Assembly: GCF_024355225.1 (NCBI RefSeq)
Contig: NZ_VCNH01000008.1
Location: 1,054,001-1,118,000 of the forward strand
Reading direction: 5' to 3'
Length of the DNA: 64,000 nucleotides
DNA from: Roseovarius sp. M141
GTDB taxonomy: Bacteria > Pseudomonadota > Alphaproteobacteria > Rhodobacterales > Rhodobacteraceae
The position numbers and the translations under genes were made by a program. The first letter of the stretch is position 1; each line of letters opens with the position of its first letter. Below, piece by piece: positions 19,548-29,046 of this stretch. The notes under the pieces are model-generated. The model was given only the letters and a program-made list of their open reading frames with translations. It made no database searches and had not been told where the DNA came from.

Positions 19548-22500
19548 GATACTGGGGTTGGTCCTGGCATCGCTGGCCTTCGCTATGTTGAATATCTGGC
19601 AGTTCCGTTCAGAAAATGCGCGCGAGATGGCCCGTCTTCAAGCTACTCTTGTACGACCAGCACAGTTTGACGGGACAGAAATCCAAGACAAGGCGCTGGT
19701 CGAAACCAGTTTTGATCAGCAGTCGGAAAGCCTTAATGCGCTGAGCACGGATGAGGCTGAAAAACTGCTTCAGGACGATGCCGGCGACACCCCTACACTG
19801 TTCTTTGATATCCGGGAAACCGCAGAACACGCTATGGGTACACTACCCGGCGCACGACACGTCCGGTATCCAGATTTCTTGCAATCCGATATCCCATTGG
19901 ATGGAAAACAGGTGGTGTTGTTCTGCCACAACGGAAACCGCAGCAGTGAAACCTGTGCGAAGCTTGCGGCCCGCGGGATAGATTGCCGTTTCATTGCGGG
20001 CGGCATTGAAAAGTGGATCGTCGAAGGACGCAAGTTTAGTGACCACAGTGTCGGCTCCTTGTCCGACCTGCGGGCGATTCCCGAATATGACAACAAAAGC
20101 ACGCTACTGGGCACCTCTGACTTCGAGCATCTTCTTTCGGGCGAGGATCTGCAGATTGTCGATACGCGGTATCCGGGCGATTTTGCGACCGGGCATTTGC
20201 CGGGCGCGATCAATATTCCTGTCCGGGCTTTGCCGACTGATGAGATGAAGCGGCGGATCGAGCTGTTGAAGGACAAGCCGACCATTGCCGCCTGCTACGA
20301 CAGGCGCAGCTGCTTTATGGCGCAGGTTCTGGGCTTCGAGTTGAGTCAGGCCGGTCTCGATTTTCGGGGACGATATACGACCCCTTGGGACTATTTTGTT
20401 CGGCCAGAGCCTAAGCCCCATGTTCAGCAGTGGATGGCCGAGCAGAATGTAACCCTTTGGCAGAAAGCGGTCTCCAGGCTGGCGGAAGCATTGCTCTGGA
20501 TAGGCGACCGGACGTATTTTGTGGTTGGTCTAATCGCGCTTTCGCTATTGTCGCGCATCCTTGTTCTTCCGATCGCATTGAAATCAGAGCGCGATCAGAT
20601 GGTGACTGCCAAGTATGCGGTCGAGATGAAAGCGTTGAAGGAGCGTCTGAGATCCGACCCCACGCGCAAGGCCCGTGCCGTTCAAGCGTTCTATACGGAT
20701 AAGGGCCTGACCCCGATGCGAAACCTGATCGCGTTGCTGTTCTTGCCCGTCATGATGCTGGGCCTGGGCGCCGTAGAGAAGGCGAGCGTATCGACGTCAG
20801 CGTCCTTCTTGTGGGTTTCGCAATTGGGCATGCCTGACCACACATATATCCTTCCGGGTATTTTTGCCCTACTGGCGGGTATTTACCTGCACTGGGCTGT
20901 GGCAAAGTCGACCAAGCAGGCAACGCTATGTTGGATCATCGGTGCGCCCGCGATGTTTGCGCTTGTTTTTCAGCTGAGCGCCGCCGGTAACATTTATCTC
21001 TGCACCAGCCTGATCTTGCTGCTTGTTCAGCGGGCCTTTGTAGTGGGCCTTGTCCAGCGTTCTGGATCTGCTGTTCAGCACGCCTGGCAGCGGTGGAAGG
21101 TACGTAATATTTTCCATGGCATTGTCCCGCTTGACTATACCGGGGCGCTGATTGGCAGTGGCAATAAATCTTATCGTCTGTCCGTTCTCAAGAAAGCAGG
21201 GGTGCCGGTTCCGGGTGGTGTAGTCATCAGATCAGACGCCATCGAGGCATACACGCAGATGGCGACCAAAGACAAAGAGGCGTTTTCCGGAATGATCTGG
21301 CGGATGGTGGGTCAAAAGCCCTGCGCGGTCCGCAGCTCTGCCTCGAACGAGGATGGCGCGGATCAGAGCTTTGCGGGTGTGTTCGACAGCGTTCTTGAAG
21401 TCGAACAAGCCGGCATGCGCGAGGCATTGGACGAGGTCGTCGCGTCCTTCTCCTCGGCAAGGGCTGCCACCTACAACCATGATGAGGGCACAAGCGCCGA
21501 GGGCAATATTCTTGTCCAGCAAATGGTCCGCTCGGAATTTGCAGGCGTGCTGTTCACCGAGGATCCTACGGCACCGGGTATGATGATGGTCGAGTTGGTC
21601 GAGGGGTGCGGTGATGACCTTGTGTCCGGTAGGGTCACGCCACAAAGTCTGCGTTTTGGGCGGTATACTCTATTGCCCGCGCATGACGAGGACGGGCCCA
21701 TCGATATCAAACCGCTTCTTGAGCTTGGGAAAAAGATCGAGGAGGTTTTCGGGTGTCCTCAGGACATCGAGTGGGCCTATGCCGACGGCGCTTTTCAGAT
21801 TGTTCAGAGCCGCGACATTACCACCCTTGCCGCAGGCGGTGCCGTCGAGCGGGCGCGCCTGGATGAATGGAGGCGCATTCTAAGCCATTACGGCGATGCC
21901 GCGCCCGACCAGGTGATCCTTGCCCAGGACGAAATGTCCGAAGTCCTTCCGCGCCCCACGCCGCTGTCCTTTTCGCTGATGGCGACACTGTGGTCACCGG
22001 GGGGAAGTGTCGACCTTGCATGTCGCCAACTGGGTGTTCGCTACGACCTGCCCGAAGGGCGTCCGGGGCATTTGGTCAATCTGTTTGGCCGCACTTACGT
22101 GGACTGCGCGTTGAAATCGCAGATGACACTGCGACTGAGCAACACGAAAGCCAGGCAATTGCGCAAGCAGGCCGTGCCGATGATATCGGATTTTCGCGAC
22201 CACGTGATGCCGGGGCTTGAAGAGGATATGATCATCTGGCGGGCAACGGATTTCACCGCTCTGCCAGAAAGGCAGATCATCACCAGCATCAGGCAGCTGC
22301 ACGATAAACTGCGGCATGACATTTACGTCGAGGCTGAAAAGATCAATATTCTCGCGGGCTTCCTGATGACGGAAGCAGAGACCTATTGCCAGAAGGACGA
22401 GGCCGCGCGACAGCGTCTTTTGCATCCCGTCCTGAGCCACGCGCCGGTGAACCTGATAGAGTCCTGCGCGTCATTGACCGAAGACCATCAGCGAAATGCA

Positions 22501-23337
22501 CTGATGGCGATGATGGGGCACCGGGCGATCTTTGACTACGAATTGAGCACGCCGCGCTACAGCGAAGCGCCAGATCTGCTGTGGCAATTATTGAAGGGCG
22601 CGAGCGCGACGCCAGCCAATCTGGACAGCGCAACGGGACTTTCCGGACAATATGATCCTGTTGACCTGGCGATCGCGTTTCAGGATCTGAAGGAGCAGGC
22701 GAAACACGAGGCCCTCAAGATCGTGGCAGAGATCAGACGCGCCATTCTGGCCCTCGGTGTCAAAACCGAATTGGGTGATCTGATCTTTCAGCTGGATATT
22801 CAGGACCTCTTCGAGATTCAGCATCTGGACCTGGAGCGCGTAAAGGTCGAGGCCGACATACGCAGATCGACGACCGAGAGCTTGATTAAATCAGCGCCAC
22901 GTCAGGTGCTTCTGACACTGAGGGATTGCGAGCTGTTTTCACTTGATCACCGTGCTGGCGCCCGGTCTGAGGGCGGGGAACTGGGTGGGGTCGTTGTGTC
23001 AGGAGGCAAGGGCGCAAGCGGTCGGGTCTTCCTTGTCGATGATGAATCTGTAGTGGATTCCAGCGCCTTTGCAGGCTTTCAGGATGGGGACATCATCGTA
23101 TGCCGCATGGTCAGCCCGGCGTGGTTGCCTTTCGTCATGCGCTCTGGTGCCGTGTTATGCGAAGTCGGGGGCTGGCTAAGCCACATGGCGATCGTCGCAC
23201 GCGAAAAGGATATCTTGATGCTCGTTGGGTGCAGCGGACTGAACCGCTTGGTCAACGGCACACCGGTTGAAGTCACTGCTGACGGGGCGATCAGTGTTAT
23301 TGAAACGGCAGATACTGAACGACTTAGATCAGCCTGA
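19546..23337 (+). CDS. Fusion of two rhodaneses, a YidC/Oxa1-like membrane domain and a PEP-synthase-like dikinase
   Basis: About 1263 residues from the ATG at 19546. In order: an N-terminal membrane anchor (2-20); rhodanese 1 (about 64-165, active-site loop C127-HNGNRSS); rhodanese 2 (about 190-280, C250-YDRRS); a YidC/Oxa1-like membrane domain (about 316-506: DRTYFVVGLIALSLLSRILV, TPMRNLIALLFLP, SFLWVSQLGMPDHTYILPGI); an ATP-grasp PPDK_N domain (about 529-761: KSYRLSVLKKAGVPVPGGVV, VRSSASNEDGADQSFAGVFD, DIEWA, QSRDIT); a long middle region with EVLPRPTPLSFSLM, as in rifampin phosphotransferases; and a C-terminal phosphohistidine domain with H1213 in GGWLSHMAIVAREK. All key catalytic residues look present. 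No ribosome site precedes 19546; an upstream in-frame GTG (19429) lies in antisense of the truncated binding protein, so the start is uncertain. Function unknown. Confidence 0.88.
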   Translation: MILGLVLASLAFAMLNIWQFRSENAREMARLQATLVRPAQFDGTEIQDKALVETSFDQQSESLNALSTDEAEKLLQDDAGDTPTLFFDIRETAEHAMGTLPGARHVRYPDFLQSDIPLDGKQVVLFCHNGNRSSETCAKLAARGIDCRFIAGGIEKWIVEGRKFSDHSVGSLSDLRAIPEYDNKSTLLGTSDFEHLLSGEDLQIVDTRYPGDFATGHLPGAINIPVRALPTDEMKRRIELLKDKPTIAACYDRRSCFMAQVLGFELSQAGLDFRGRYTTPWDYFVRPEPKPHVQQWMAEQNVTLWQKAVSRLAEALLWIGDRTYFVVGLIALSLLSRILVLPIALKSERDQMVTAKYAVEMKALKERLRSDPTRKARAVQAFYTDKGLTPMRNLIALLFLPVMMLGLGAVEKASVSTSASFLWVSQLGMPDHTYILPGIFALLAGIYLHWAVAKSTKQATLCWIIGAPAMFALVFQLSAAGNIYLCTSLILLLVQRAFVVGLVQRSGSAVQHAWQRWKVRNIFHGIVPLDYTGALIGSGNKSYRLSVLKKAGVPVPGGVVIRSDAIEAYTQMATKDKEAFSGMIWRMVGQKPCAVRSSASNEDGADQSFAGVFDSVLEVEQAGMREALDEVVASFSSARAATYNHDEGTSAEGNILVQQMVRSEFAGVLFTEDPTAPGMMMVELVEGCGDDLVSGRVTPQSLRFGRYTLLPAHDEDGPIDIKPLLELGKKIEEVFGCPQDIEWAYADGAFQIVQSRDITTLAAGGAVERARLDEWRRILSHYGDAAPDQVILAQDEMSEVLPRPTPLSFSLMATLWSPGGSVDLACRQLGVRYDLPEGRPGHLVNLFGRTYVDCALKSQMTLRLSNTKARQLRKQAVPMISDFRDHVMPGLEEDMIIWRATDFTALPERQIITSIRQLHDKLRHDIYVEAEKINILAGFLMTEAETYCQKDEAARQRLLHPVLSHAPVNLIESCASLTEDHQRNALMAMMGHRAIFDYELSTPRYSEAPDLLWQLLKGASATPANLDSATGLSGQYDPVDLAIAFQDLKEQAKHEALKIVAEIRRAILALGVKTELGDLIFQLDIQDLFEIQHLDLERVKVEADIRRSTTESLIKSAPRQVLLTLRDCELFSLDHRAGARSEGGELGGVVVSGGKGASGRVFLVDDESVVDSSAFAGFQDGDIIVCRMVSPAWLPFVMRSGAVLCEVGGWLSHMAIVAREKDILMLVGCSGLNRLVNGTPVEVTADGAISVIETADTERLRSA

Positions 23338-23649
23338 CGGTGGACGTTATTGATGGGTCACGACAGGAGAACTCCTAATGGTATCCATGGTCTTGCGTTA
23401 GTATTCTGATCTCGGTCAGGCCGGTCAGAGAGGGTGTTGCTCATGCACGAAAGGGGCGCATTACCCGATATTTCCGGGACTGTGTCCGGTGCTTTCACCT
23501 GATCCGGCAACAAAGCATCATATTTTTCCGAAAATTTAGAATAATCTTCGAAAAGATATGCGCTGCGTGTCGAAATCAAATGGAAAATTCATGCCTGCAT
23601 GGTGTTTTTGTGGGCGCCAAGCGATCGCGCGTTGGCAGGAGAGTGAGCT
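23338..23649 (+). promoter_or_regulatory. Region upstream of dadA with two AT-rich dyads
   Basis: About 312 bases without a gene. Two dyads lie within it: ATTTT-TCCG-AAAAT (23522-23535) and ATCTT-CGAA-AAGAT (23544-23557), centres 22 bases (two helical turns) apart and about 100 bases before the dadA start. Lrp/AsnC-type regulators, which commonly control dadA, bind such AT-rich dyads. Nothing that looks like a terminator of the upstream gene was found. Confidence 0.45.
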
Positions 23650-24930
23650 ATGAAAATCGTTGTTCTTGGAGGCGGCGTCATCGGCGTCACATCCGCTTGG
23701 TATCTGGCCAAGGATGGTCACGAGGTGACGGTGATTGATCGCAACGCCGCGGTCGGTGAGGATACGACCTTTGCCAATGCCGGGCAGATTTCGCCGGGCT
23801 ACTCGGCGCCTTGGGCGGCGCCGGGCATTCCGTTGAAGGCGATGAAATGGCTGTTCCAGCGCCATGCGCCGCTGATCGTGCAGCCGCAGATGGACTGGCG
23901 CAAACTCAGCTGGATGGCGCGCATGCTGCGCAACTGCACCGAGGCGCGCTACGAGGTGAACAAGGGGCGCATGGTGCGGCTGGCCGAATACAGCCGCGAC
24001 TGCCTGACCGAGATCCGCGACGAGACGGGGATTGATTTTGACAGCCGTCAGAAGGGCACGTTGCAGCTGTTTCGCACGCAAAAGCAGGTGGATGGCGCGG
24101 CCAAGGATATCAAGGTTCTGGAAAAGGGCGGTGTGCGCTACGAGGTTCTGGACGCTGACGGCTGCATCGAGGCCGAGCCGGGACTGGCCGGTGCGCGTGA
24201 CCTGATTGCAGGCGGCCTGCGCCTGCCGGGGGACGAGACGGGCGATTGCCATATGTTCACAAGCAAACTGGCCCGGATGATGGTCGAGGATCTGGGCGTC
24301 ACATTCCGCCCGGGCATCGAAATCCGCGCGCTGATCCAAGGCCCCGGTGGCATTGAGGCGGTCGAGACGTCCGAGGGTCGCGTGACCGCGGATGTGTTCG
24401 TTGTGGCGATGGGCAACCACTCGCCGGATCTGGTGCGCCCTCTGGGCCTCAAACTGCCGATTTACCCCGTTAAGGGGTACTCTATCACCGCGCCCATCAT
24501 CGCGCCTGACCGTGCGCCGCAATCGACCGTCATGGACGAGAGCTACAAGATCGCGATCACTCGCCTGGGCGACCGTATCCGCGTGGGCGGCATGGCCGAA
24601 CTGGCCGGCATGGACCGGAGCCTGAGCGCGAAGCGGCAGGAGACGCTGACGATGTCGGTTGAATCGCTGTTCAAAGGCGCCGCTGACCAGAGCCGCGCCG
24701 TGCTGTGGACCGGTCTGCGCCCGATGACGCCGGACGGCACGCCGATCATCGGACAATCGGGCGCGCCGAACCTATACCTGAATACCGGTCACGGTACGCT
24801 GGGCTGGACCATGGCCGCCGGATCGGCGCGGGTGCTGAGCGATCTGGTCGCAGGCCGCGCATCCGATATCGAAACGGCGGATCTGAACTATGACCGCTAT
24901 GTTGCCGGCACCGCGCCCCGCGCCGCCTGA
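23650..24930 (+). CDS. dadA: D-amino acid dehydrogenase, small subunit type
   Basis: A 426-residue FAD-dependent oxidoreductase that deaminates D-amino acids (chiefly D-alanine) to keto acids, passing electrons to the respiratory chain. The Rossmann FAD motif [20 protein letters not shown] is at residues 7-26, followed by the DadA signature [20 protein letters not shown], and the C-terminal FAD-binding block [16 protein letters not shown] ... [15 protein letters not shown]. The ATG follows GGAGAGTGAGCT. No dadX racemase or Lrp gene is adjacent. Confidence 0.94.
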   Translation: MKIVVLGGGVIGVTSAWYLAKDGHEVTVIDRNAAVGEDTTFANAGQISPGYSAPWAAPGIPLKAMKWLFQRHAPLIVQPQMDWRKLSWMARMLRNCTEARYEVNKGRMVRLAEYSRDCLTEIRDETGIDFDSRQKGTLQLFRTQKQVDGAAKDIKVLEKGGVRYEVLDADGCIEAEPGLAGARDLIAGGLRLPGDETGDCHMFTSKLARMMVEDLGVTFRPGIEIRALIQGPGGIEAVETSEGRVTADVFVVAMGNHSPDLVRPLGLKLPIYPVKGYSITAPIIAPDRAPQSTVMDESYKIAITRLGDRIRVGGMAELAGMDRSLSAKRQETLTMSVESLFKGAADQSRAVLWTGLRPMTPDGTPIIGQSGAPNLYLNTGHGTLGWTMAAGSARVLSDLVAGRASDIETADLNYDRYVAGTAPRAA

Positions 24931-25057
24931 GGCGGCGGTATAGCCTGTTGCGAGGGGGCGGGGGCCGGGATCAACTGGTGGCAATCGGCTACGAATTTGG
25001 CATAACGTTGCATTAGCAAAGTTGCAGGCGCTGTTCGGCCTGTGCCGAAGGAGCCGC

Positions 25058-26167
25058 GTGCATGCCCCATACCGTCCTGACCGATCCGCAGAACCGGCCG
25101 CGCCGATGATCGAGTATCCGCAGCAGTTGGTGTTGCTCGTCAACGCGGCGCTATTGTTGGTGTTGACCGGCTTCCTGCTGCTGATCGGCAAGCCTGTTTT
25201 GCTGCCCATTCTGGCGGCTGTGATCGCCGTCTACGTTCTGATCAACGCGTCCGAGGCGCTGCGCGTCGTGCCGCTGATCGGGCGGTTGTCCCCTGCGTTG
25301 CGGCGGCTGTTGGTACTGATGGCCTTCACATTGGTGGTCATGACCCTGCTGGGCGTCGTGGTGGACACGATCAGCCGCATCCTGCGCGAGGCGCCGACCT
25401 ATCAATCCAACATCGAAAGGCTGGTCGCGCAGGGTGCCGACATGCTGGGCGTTGATGAGCGGCCCGACTGGAAGACGATCCGCGATGCCACGTTCGGGCG
25501 CCTGTCCTTGCAAAGCCTGATCAACACCGCGCTTTACAGTTTCACCGGTGTCGGGGCGTCGGTGTTTCTGGTCATCGTCTATTCCGCGTTCCTGCTGTCC
25601 GAGCGGGCCGGCTTTGCGGTCAAGCTGTCGGCGGCGATGCGTGACGCCGAAGGCGCCGCGCGGACCGAGGCGATGATCCGCGATATCAACCACCGGATCG
25701 GCGACTATCTGGCGATCAAGACATTGATCAACGTCATCCTGGGTGCGGTGTCCTATGCCATTTTGTGGGCGCTGGATGTGGATTTTGCGATCTTCTGGGC
25801 GCTGGTGATCGCGCTGTTGAACTACATCCCCTATTTCGGATCGCTGATCGGCGTCGCGTTTCCAGTGTGCCTGTCGATCGTGCAGTTCGGAGATCTGTGG
25901 TGGACATTATTGCTGGCAGCCCTGCTGACCGTGGCGCAGATGATCGTCGGCAATATCGTCGAGCCGCGCCTGATCGGGCGGCGCGTCAATCTAAGCCCGT
26001 TTGTCGTGCTGCTTTCGCTGGCGGTCTGGAGCGCGCTTTGGGGGCTGGCCGGCGCGCTGCTGGCGGTGCCGCTGACATCGATCCTGTCGATCGTCTTTTC
26101 ATCGTTCGAACCTACGCGTCCCATCGCCATCCTCATGGCGGACCGGATCGAATACAAGCGGCCCTAG
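25058..26167 (+). CDS. AI-2E family (PerM/TqsA-like) membrane transporter
   Basis: About 369 residues with paired N-terminal helices, a periplasmic-type linker (AQGADMLGVDERPDWKTI) and five to six C-terminal helices including ALLNYIPYFGSLIGVAFPV and VGNIVEPRLIGRRVNLSPFVVLLSL, the AI-2E/UPF0118 signature. Members export autoinducer-2, act as ion antiporters or remain unassigned; substrate cannot be told. Start choice is unclear: GTG 25058 lies right after AAGGAG; ATG 25106 begins MIEYPQQ; and an out-of-frame ATG at 25062 opens a 15-codon frame whose stop overlaps ATG 25106. Confidence 0.85.
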   Translation: MHAPYRPDRSAEPAAPMIEYPQQLVLLVNAALLLVLTGFLLLIGKPVLLPILAAVIAVYVLINASEALRVVPLIGRLSPALRRLLVLMAFTLVVMTLLGVVVDTISRILREAPTYQSNIERLVAQGADMLGVDERPDWKTIRDATFGRLSLQSLINTALYSFTGVGASVFLVIVYSAFLLSERAGFAVKLSAAMRDAEGAARTEAMIRDINHRIGDYLAIKTLINVILGAVSYAILWALDVDFAIFWALVIALLNYIPYFGSLIGVAFPVCLSIVQFGDLWWTLLLAALLTVAQMIVGNIVEPRLIGRRVNLSPFVVLLSLAVWSALWGLAGALLAVPLTSILSIVFSSFEPTRPIAILMADRIEYKRP

Positions 26168-26222
26168 CCACGCGACTCTAAGGGTCGCAACGCGCAGAAT
26201 TCCGTGACCTCGGAGTATGTCG

Positions 26223-26460
26223 TCAGTTCTTTTCCAGAAGATCCTTCAGAACCACATTGTCGAGCATCGTATCGGCCAGCAGGCGTTTGAGCTTGGCATT
26301 CTCGTCCTCCAGCAGTCTTCAGACTGGCGGCTTTCGAAACCTCCATGCCGCCATACTTCGATTTCAGCTTGTAGAGTGTCGACGGGCTCAGGCCACGCCA
26401 GCGGCAAACCTCCGCTGTCGGCATCCCGGCTTCCTGTTCCTTGATCATCCCGATGATTTG
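26223..26460 (-). pseudogene. IS3-family OrfA remnant, frameshifted
   Basis: The minus strand reads IIGMIKEQEAGMPTAEVCRW, then LSPSTLYKLKSKYGGMEVSKA in one frame, then LLEDENAKLKRLLADTMLDN and VVLKDLLEKN plus stop in another. These are consecutive parts of an IS3 OrfA (helix-turn-helix and leucine zipper) separated by one frameshift. No OrfB follows. A different subgroup from the IS3 pieces at 9342 and 17375. Confidence 0.85.
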
Positions 26461-26685
26461 CGCCCAGGCGGTCCCACCATGCTAGGGCTGTCGTGCATGC
26501 CGCCTTTGCGGTGCGCGAACGGGGGGCGTCCCGGTTATTCCTTTTTTTGCAGACAGAAGCCACAAAATGAGCTACAAGCGTAGGTTGTTATAAAACACAA
26601 TATTGAACCTGACAGTCGATGCGCAGCCAACTTCGGTCCCTGCCAAGCGGCTGGTAGGCGTCCAAAAAAACATGGGACAGCTTAA

Positions 26686-28359
26686 ATGACCGACCCGGTA
26701 TTCTTTCAGTTTTCAACAATAACAGTTATTATTCTCCTGGTTCTTTTCTATGGCGGCACGTTCTACATGTCGACTTATGTCAATGAAAAGGACGAGAGCG
26801 TCGATGGCTTCATGGTTTCCAGTGGCGCGGTGGGCTTCGGCATTTCTGCGGCCAGCATGACGGCCACATGGATATGGGCGGCGTCTTTTTATGGCGCGGC
26901 GATCTCGGGTTATACCTACGGTCTGTCGGGACCGATGCATTACGGGTTCTGGGGCGCGCTGATGATCCTCTTTATCTACCCGTTCGGTTTGCGCTTCAGA
27001 CAGCTTGCCCCCAACGCCCATACGCTGGCCGAGGTCATGCATGCCCGGCACGGGTCGGGCAGCCAGCTTATTCTGGCGGTCTCCAACCTGCTGGGCAGTG
27101 TGATCAGCCTGATGGTGAATTTTACCGCCGCGGGCGCGCTGGTGTCCGTGCTGTCGCCCCTGTCATTCCAGATGGGCGTGCTGATTGCCGGTATCGGTGT
27201 TCTGTCCTATACGCTGTGGTCCGGGTTTCGCGCCTCGATCCTGACGGATTTTGCACAGGTGGTTGCGATGATGTCGATTGCGGTGGTGATTATCCCATGG
27301 GTCTATTTCAGCTCGGGCGGCAGCGAAGTGCTGAACGCCGGTTTTGAGCGCATCACGGCAGAACAGTCGAACTTCTACTCGACCACCGCAATTCTGGAGC
27401 AGGGCGCGCCCTTCTTCGTCGCCGTGCTGGCCTATGCGATTGGCAACCAGACGATTGCACAGCGCCTCTTTGCGGTGCGTCAGGACCTGATCAAATCCAC
27501 CTTCATCACCGCCACGCTTGGCTACGGGTCGATTGTGATCGGCCTTGGGATGCTGGGCCTGATGGCGCTGCTTCTGGGGGTGGCCCCGCATGAGGGTGAT
27601 CTGAACAACATCATCCCGCAAATGGCGTCGGCCTATCTGCCGCCCTTCATGATCGCCCTGTTTTTCATTCTGGTGATCGGGTCGCTGTCATCCACCGCAG
27701 ATTCCGACCTGTCGGCGCTGTCGGCGATCATGATGACGGATATCTACGGCCGGAACCTGGCCAAGGGCAATCCGAACCCGCGCAAGATGCTGCTGCTGGG
27801 GCGCCTGACAATGATCGTAGCCACAGTGGCCGGTCTGATCCTTGCCAGTTTCTCGCTCGACATTCTGGTGATGCTGGTTTTCGTGGGGGCGCTGTGGGGG
27901 GCTATCGTGTTTCCCGTCATCGCCAGCTGTTACTGGAACAGGGTGACCAACGCGGCGTTCATCTCGGCAGTGCTTGGCGGTCTGATCCTGTTCACCATCG
28001 TGCGGTTTGAAATCCTGCCTCTCACCGGCCTCATCGGCGGGTTCTTCGAATTGGTCGCGGCGATCGGCGGCGGCGTGGTTCTGGCGCTGATGGCCTTCGG
28101 GTTCTTCGGTCGCATCGTCGGGTTCATTGTCGGGATGACGGGGTTCGTGCTCTGCGCGTTCTACTTTACCGGGTTCCTGCGGGACTACACCGTTTTGCTG
28201 GGATCGCTGACCGCCTACGGCGCCAGCACCGTCATCTGTGTCGTCGTCAGCCTGATGGGCAAGGAAGAGTTCGATTTTGACCTGATCAATGAACGCGTCA
28301 CAAGCTTTGATGATGACGCGGCCATGGCTGCGGTCCGCGCTGCCGACGAAAAGCTTTAA
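26686..28359 (+). CDS. Sodium:solute symporter (SSS family)
   Basis: A 557-residue inner-membrane protein with about 13-14 hydrophobic helices. Family features include the N-terminal FYMSTYVNEKDESVDGFMVS with GFGISAASMTATWIWAASFY, resembling the DUR3/urea-type branch of SSS transporters, and the sodium-site helix FFILVIGSLSSTADSDLSAL. It is followed 31 bases later by a 39-residue membrane peptide. The substrate is uncertain; urea or a small organic solute would fit the branch. It precedes the NO/denitrification block but has no visible link with it. Confidence 0.85.
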   Translation: MTDPVFFQFSTITVIILLVLFYGGTFYMSTYVNEKDESVDGFMVSSGAVGFGISAASMTATWIWAASFYGAAISGYTYGLSGPMHYGFWGALMILFIYPFGLRFRQLAPNAHTLAEVMHARHGSGSQLILAVSNLLGSVISLMVNFTAAGALVSVLSPLSFQMGVLIAGIGVLSYTLWSGFRASILTDFAQVVAMMSIAVVIIPWVYFSSGGSEVLNAGFERITAEQSNFYSTTAILEQGAPFFVAVLAYAIGNQTIAQRLFAVRQDLIKSTFITATLGYGSIVIGLGMLGLMALLLGVAPHEGDLNNIIPQMASAYLPPFMIALFFILVIGSLSSTADSDLSALSAIMMTDIYGRNLAKGNPNPRKMLLLGRLTMIVATVAGLILASFSLDILVMLVFVGALWGAIVFPVIASCYWNRVTNAAFISAVLGGLILFTIVRFEILPLTGLIGGFFELVAAIGGGVVLALMAFGFFGRIVGFIVGMTGFVLCAFYFTGFLRDYTVLLGSLTAYGASTVICVVVSLMGKEEFDFDLINERVTSFDDDAAMAAVRAADEKL

Positions 28360-28390
28360 GGCATCTGATAAACAGAAAAGGAACGAGCAA

Positions 28391-28510
28391 ATGCTGACAT
28401 TCTACATCCTGATCTGGCCGACCATTTCGGCAGTCGTGCTGGCGGTCATCGTGATAGCCTTCTTGCGCGAACTGCGGCAGGCCAAGAAGGAAGGTCGCAA
28501 GCTGGTCTAG
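28391..28510 (+). CDS. Small single-pass membrane protein, putative transporter small subunit
   Basis: Encodes 39 residues: MLTFYILIWPTISAVVLAVI then VIAFLRELRQAKKEGRKLV, i.e. one membrane helix and a basic cytoplasmic tail. The ATG follows AGGAACGAGC. Small proteins of this type are found immediately downstream of SSS symporters and are thought to be accessory subunits. Its position 31 bases after the symporter supports co-transcription. Confidence 0.75.
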   Translation: MLTFYILIWPTISAVVLAVIVIAFLRELRQAKKEGRKLV

Positions 28511-28539
28511 GGGGATACCGGTTTCGCGCAGGGCCGGGA

Positions 28540-28968
28540 TCAGACGTTCAGAAGATTGCCCAGCGTATGGCGCGCCTGCGTCGCATCTGCCAGCGTATAG
28601 CCGTCGAGCGTGGCAAAGAACGCCTCCTGCGCCTGCGCCAAGGGTGCGCGCAGCCCGCAGGCCGGCAGGATGAGGCAGGATTTGTTGGGGCCAAAACATT
28701 CGACAACAGGCTGGCCGCGTTTCATTGCCCGCACGACAGCGCCCAGCGTGATCTCCTCGGCCGGGCGCGCCAGCGTCAGCCCGCCGTTGCGACCCCTTTC
28801 CGAACTTACGAACCCTTCGCGCGCGAGCTGCGTTGCGACCTTGGACAGGTGATTCTCTGACAGGCCGAAAATGCCTGCGATTTCGGATGTCGGCACCCGC
28901 GCGGGCGTCCTGACCGCCAAGGTTATCAGCACGCGTAACGCGTAATCGGTGAATTTGTCCAACTGCAT
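28540..28968 (-). CDS. nsrR: Rrf2-family nitric-oxide-sensing repressor
   Basis: A 142-residue regulator: winged helix (KFTDYALRVLITLA, SENHLSKVATQLAREGFV, RGRNGGLTLARP) followed by three cysteines, C91, C98 and C104, the iron-sulfur ligands of NsrR-type proteins. NsrR loses or nitrosylates its cluster in NO and derepresses NO-detoxification genes. The start is the ATG at 28968 (MQLDKFTDYAL); an upstream extension is unlike the family. Divergent from a small membrane protein and a truncated haemoglobin gene, a good fit for an NO regulon. Confidence 0.9.
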   Translation of the reverse strand: MQLDKFTDYALRVLITLAVRTPARVPTSEIAGIFGLSENHLSKVATQLAREGFVSSERGRNGGLTLARPAEEITLGAVVRAMKRGQPVVECFGPNKSCLILPACGLRAPLAQAQEAFFATLDGYTLADATQARHTLGNLLNV

Positions 28969-28981
28969 GTTATGATATTTA

Positions 28982-28994
28982 GCATTTACAATGC
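28982..28994. promoter_or_regulatory. Possible NsrR operator
   Basis: A perfect dyad GCATT-TAC-AATGC lies in the 78-base region between nsrR (start 28968) and the divergent small membrane protein (start 29047). Its position would let NsrR control itself and the divergent pair. The assignment is inference; NsrR sites vary between lineages. Confidence 0.4.
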
Positions 28995-29046
28995 GCAATA
29001 AGAAGAGCTATATATTCGGCACTGGAAATACCTATTAAGGTGCGTC

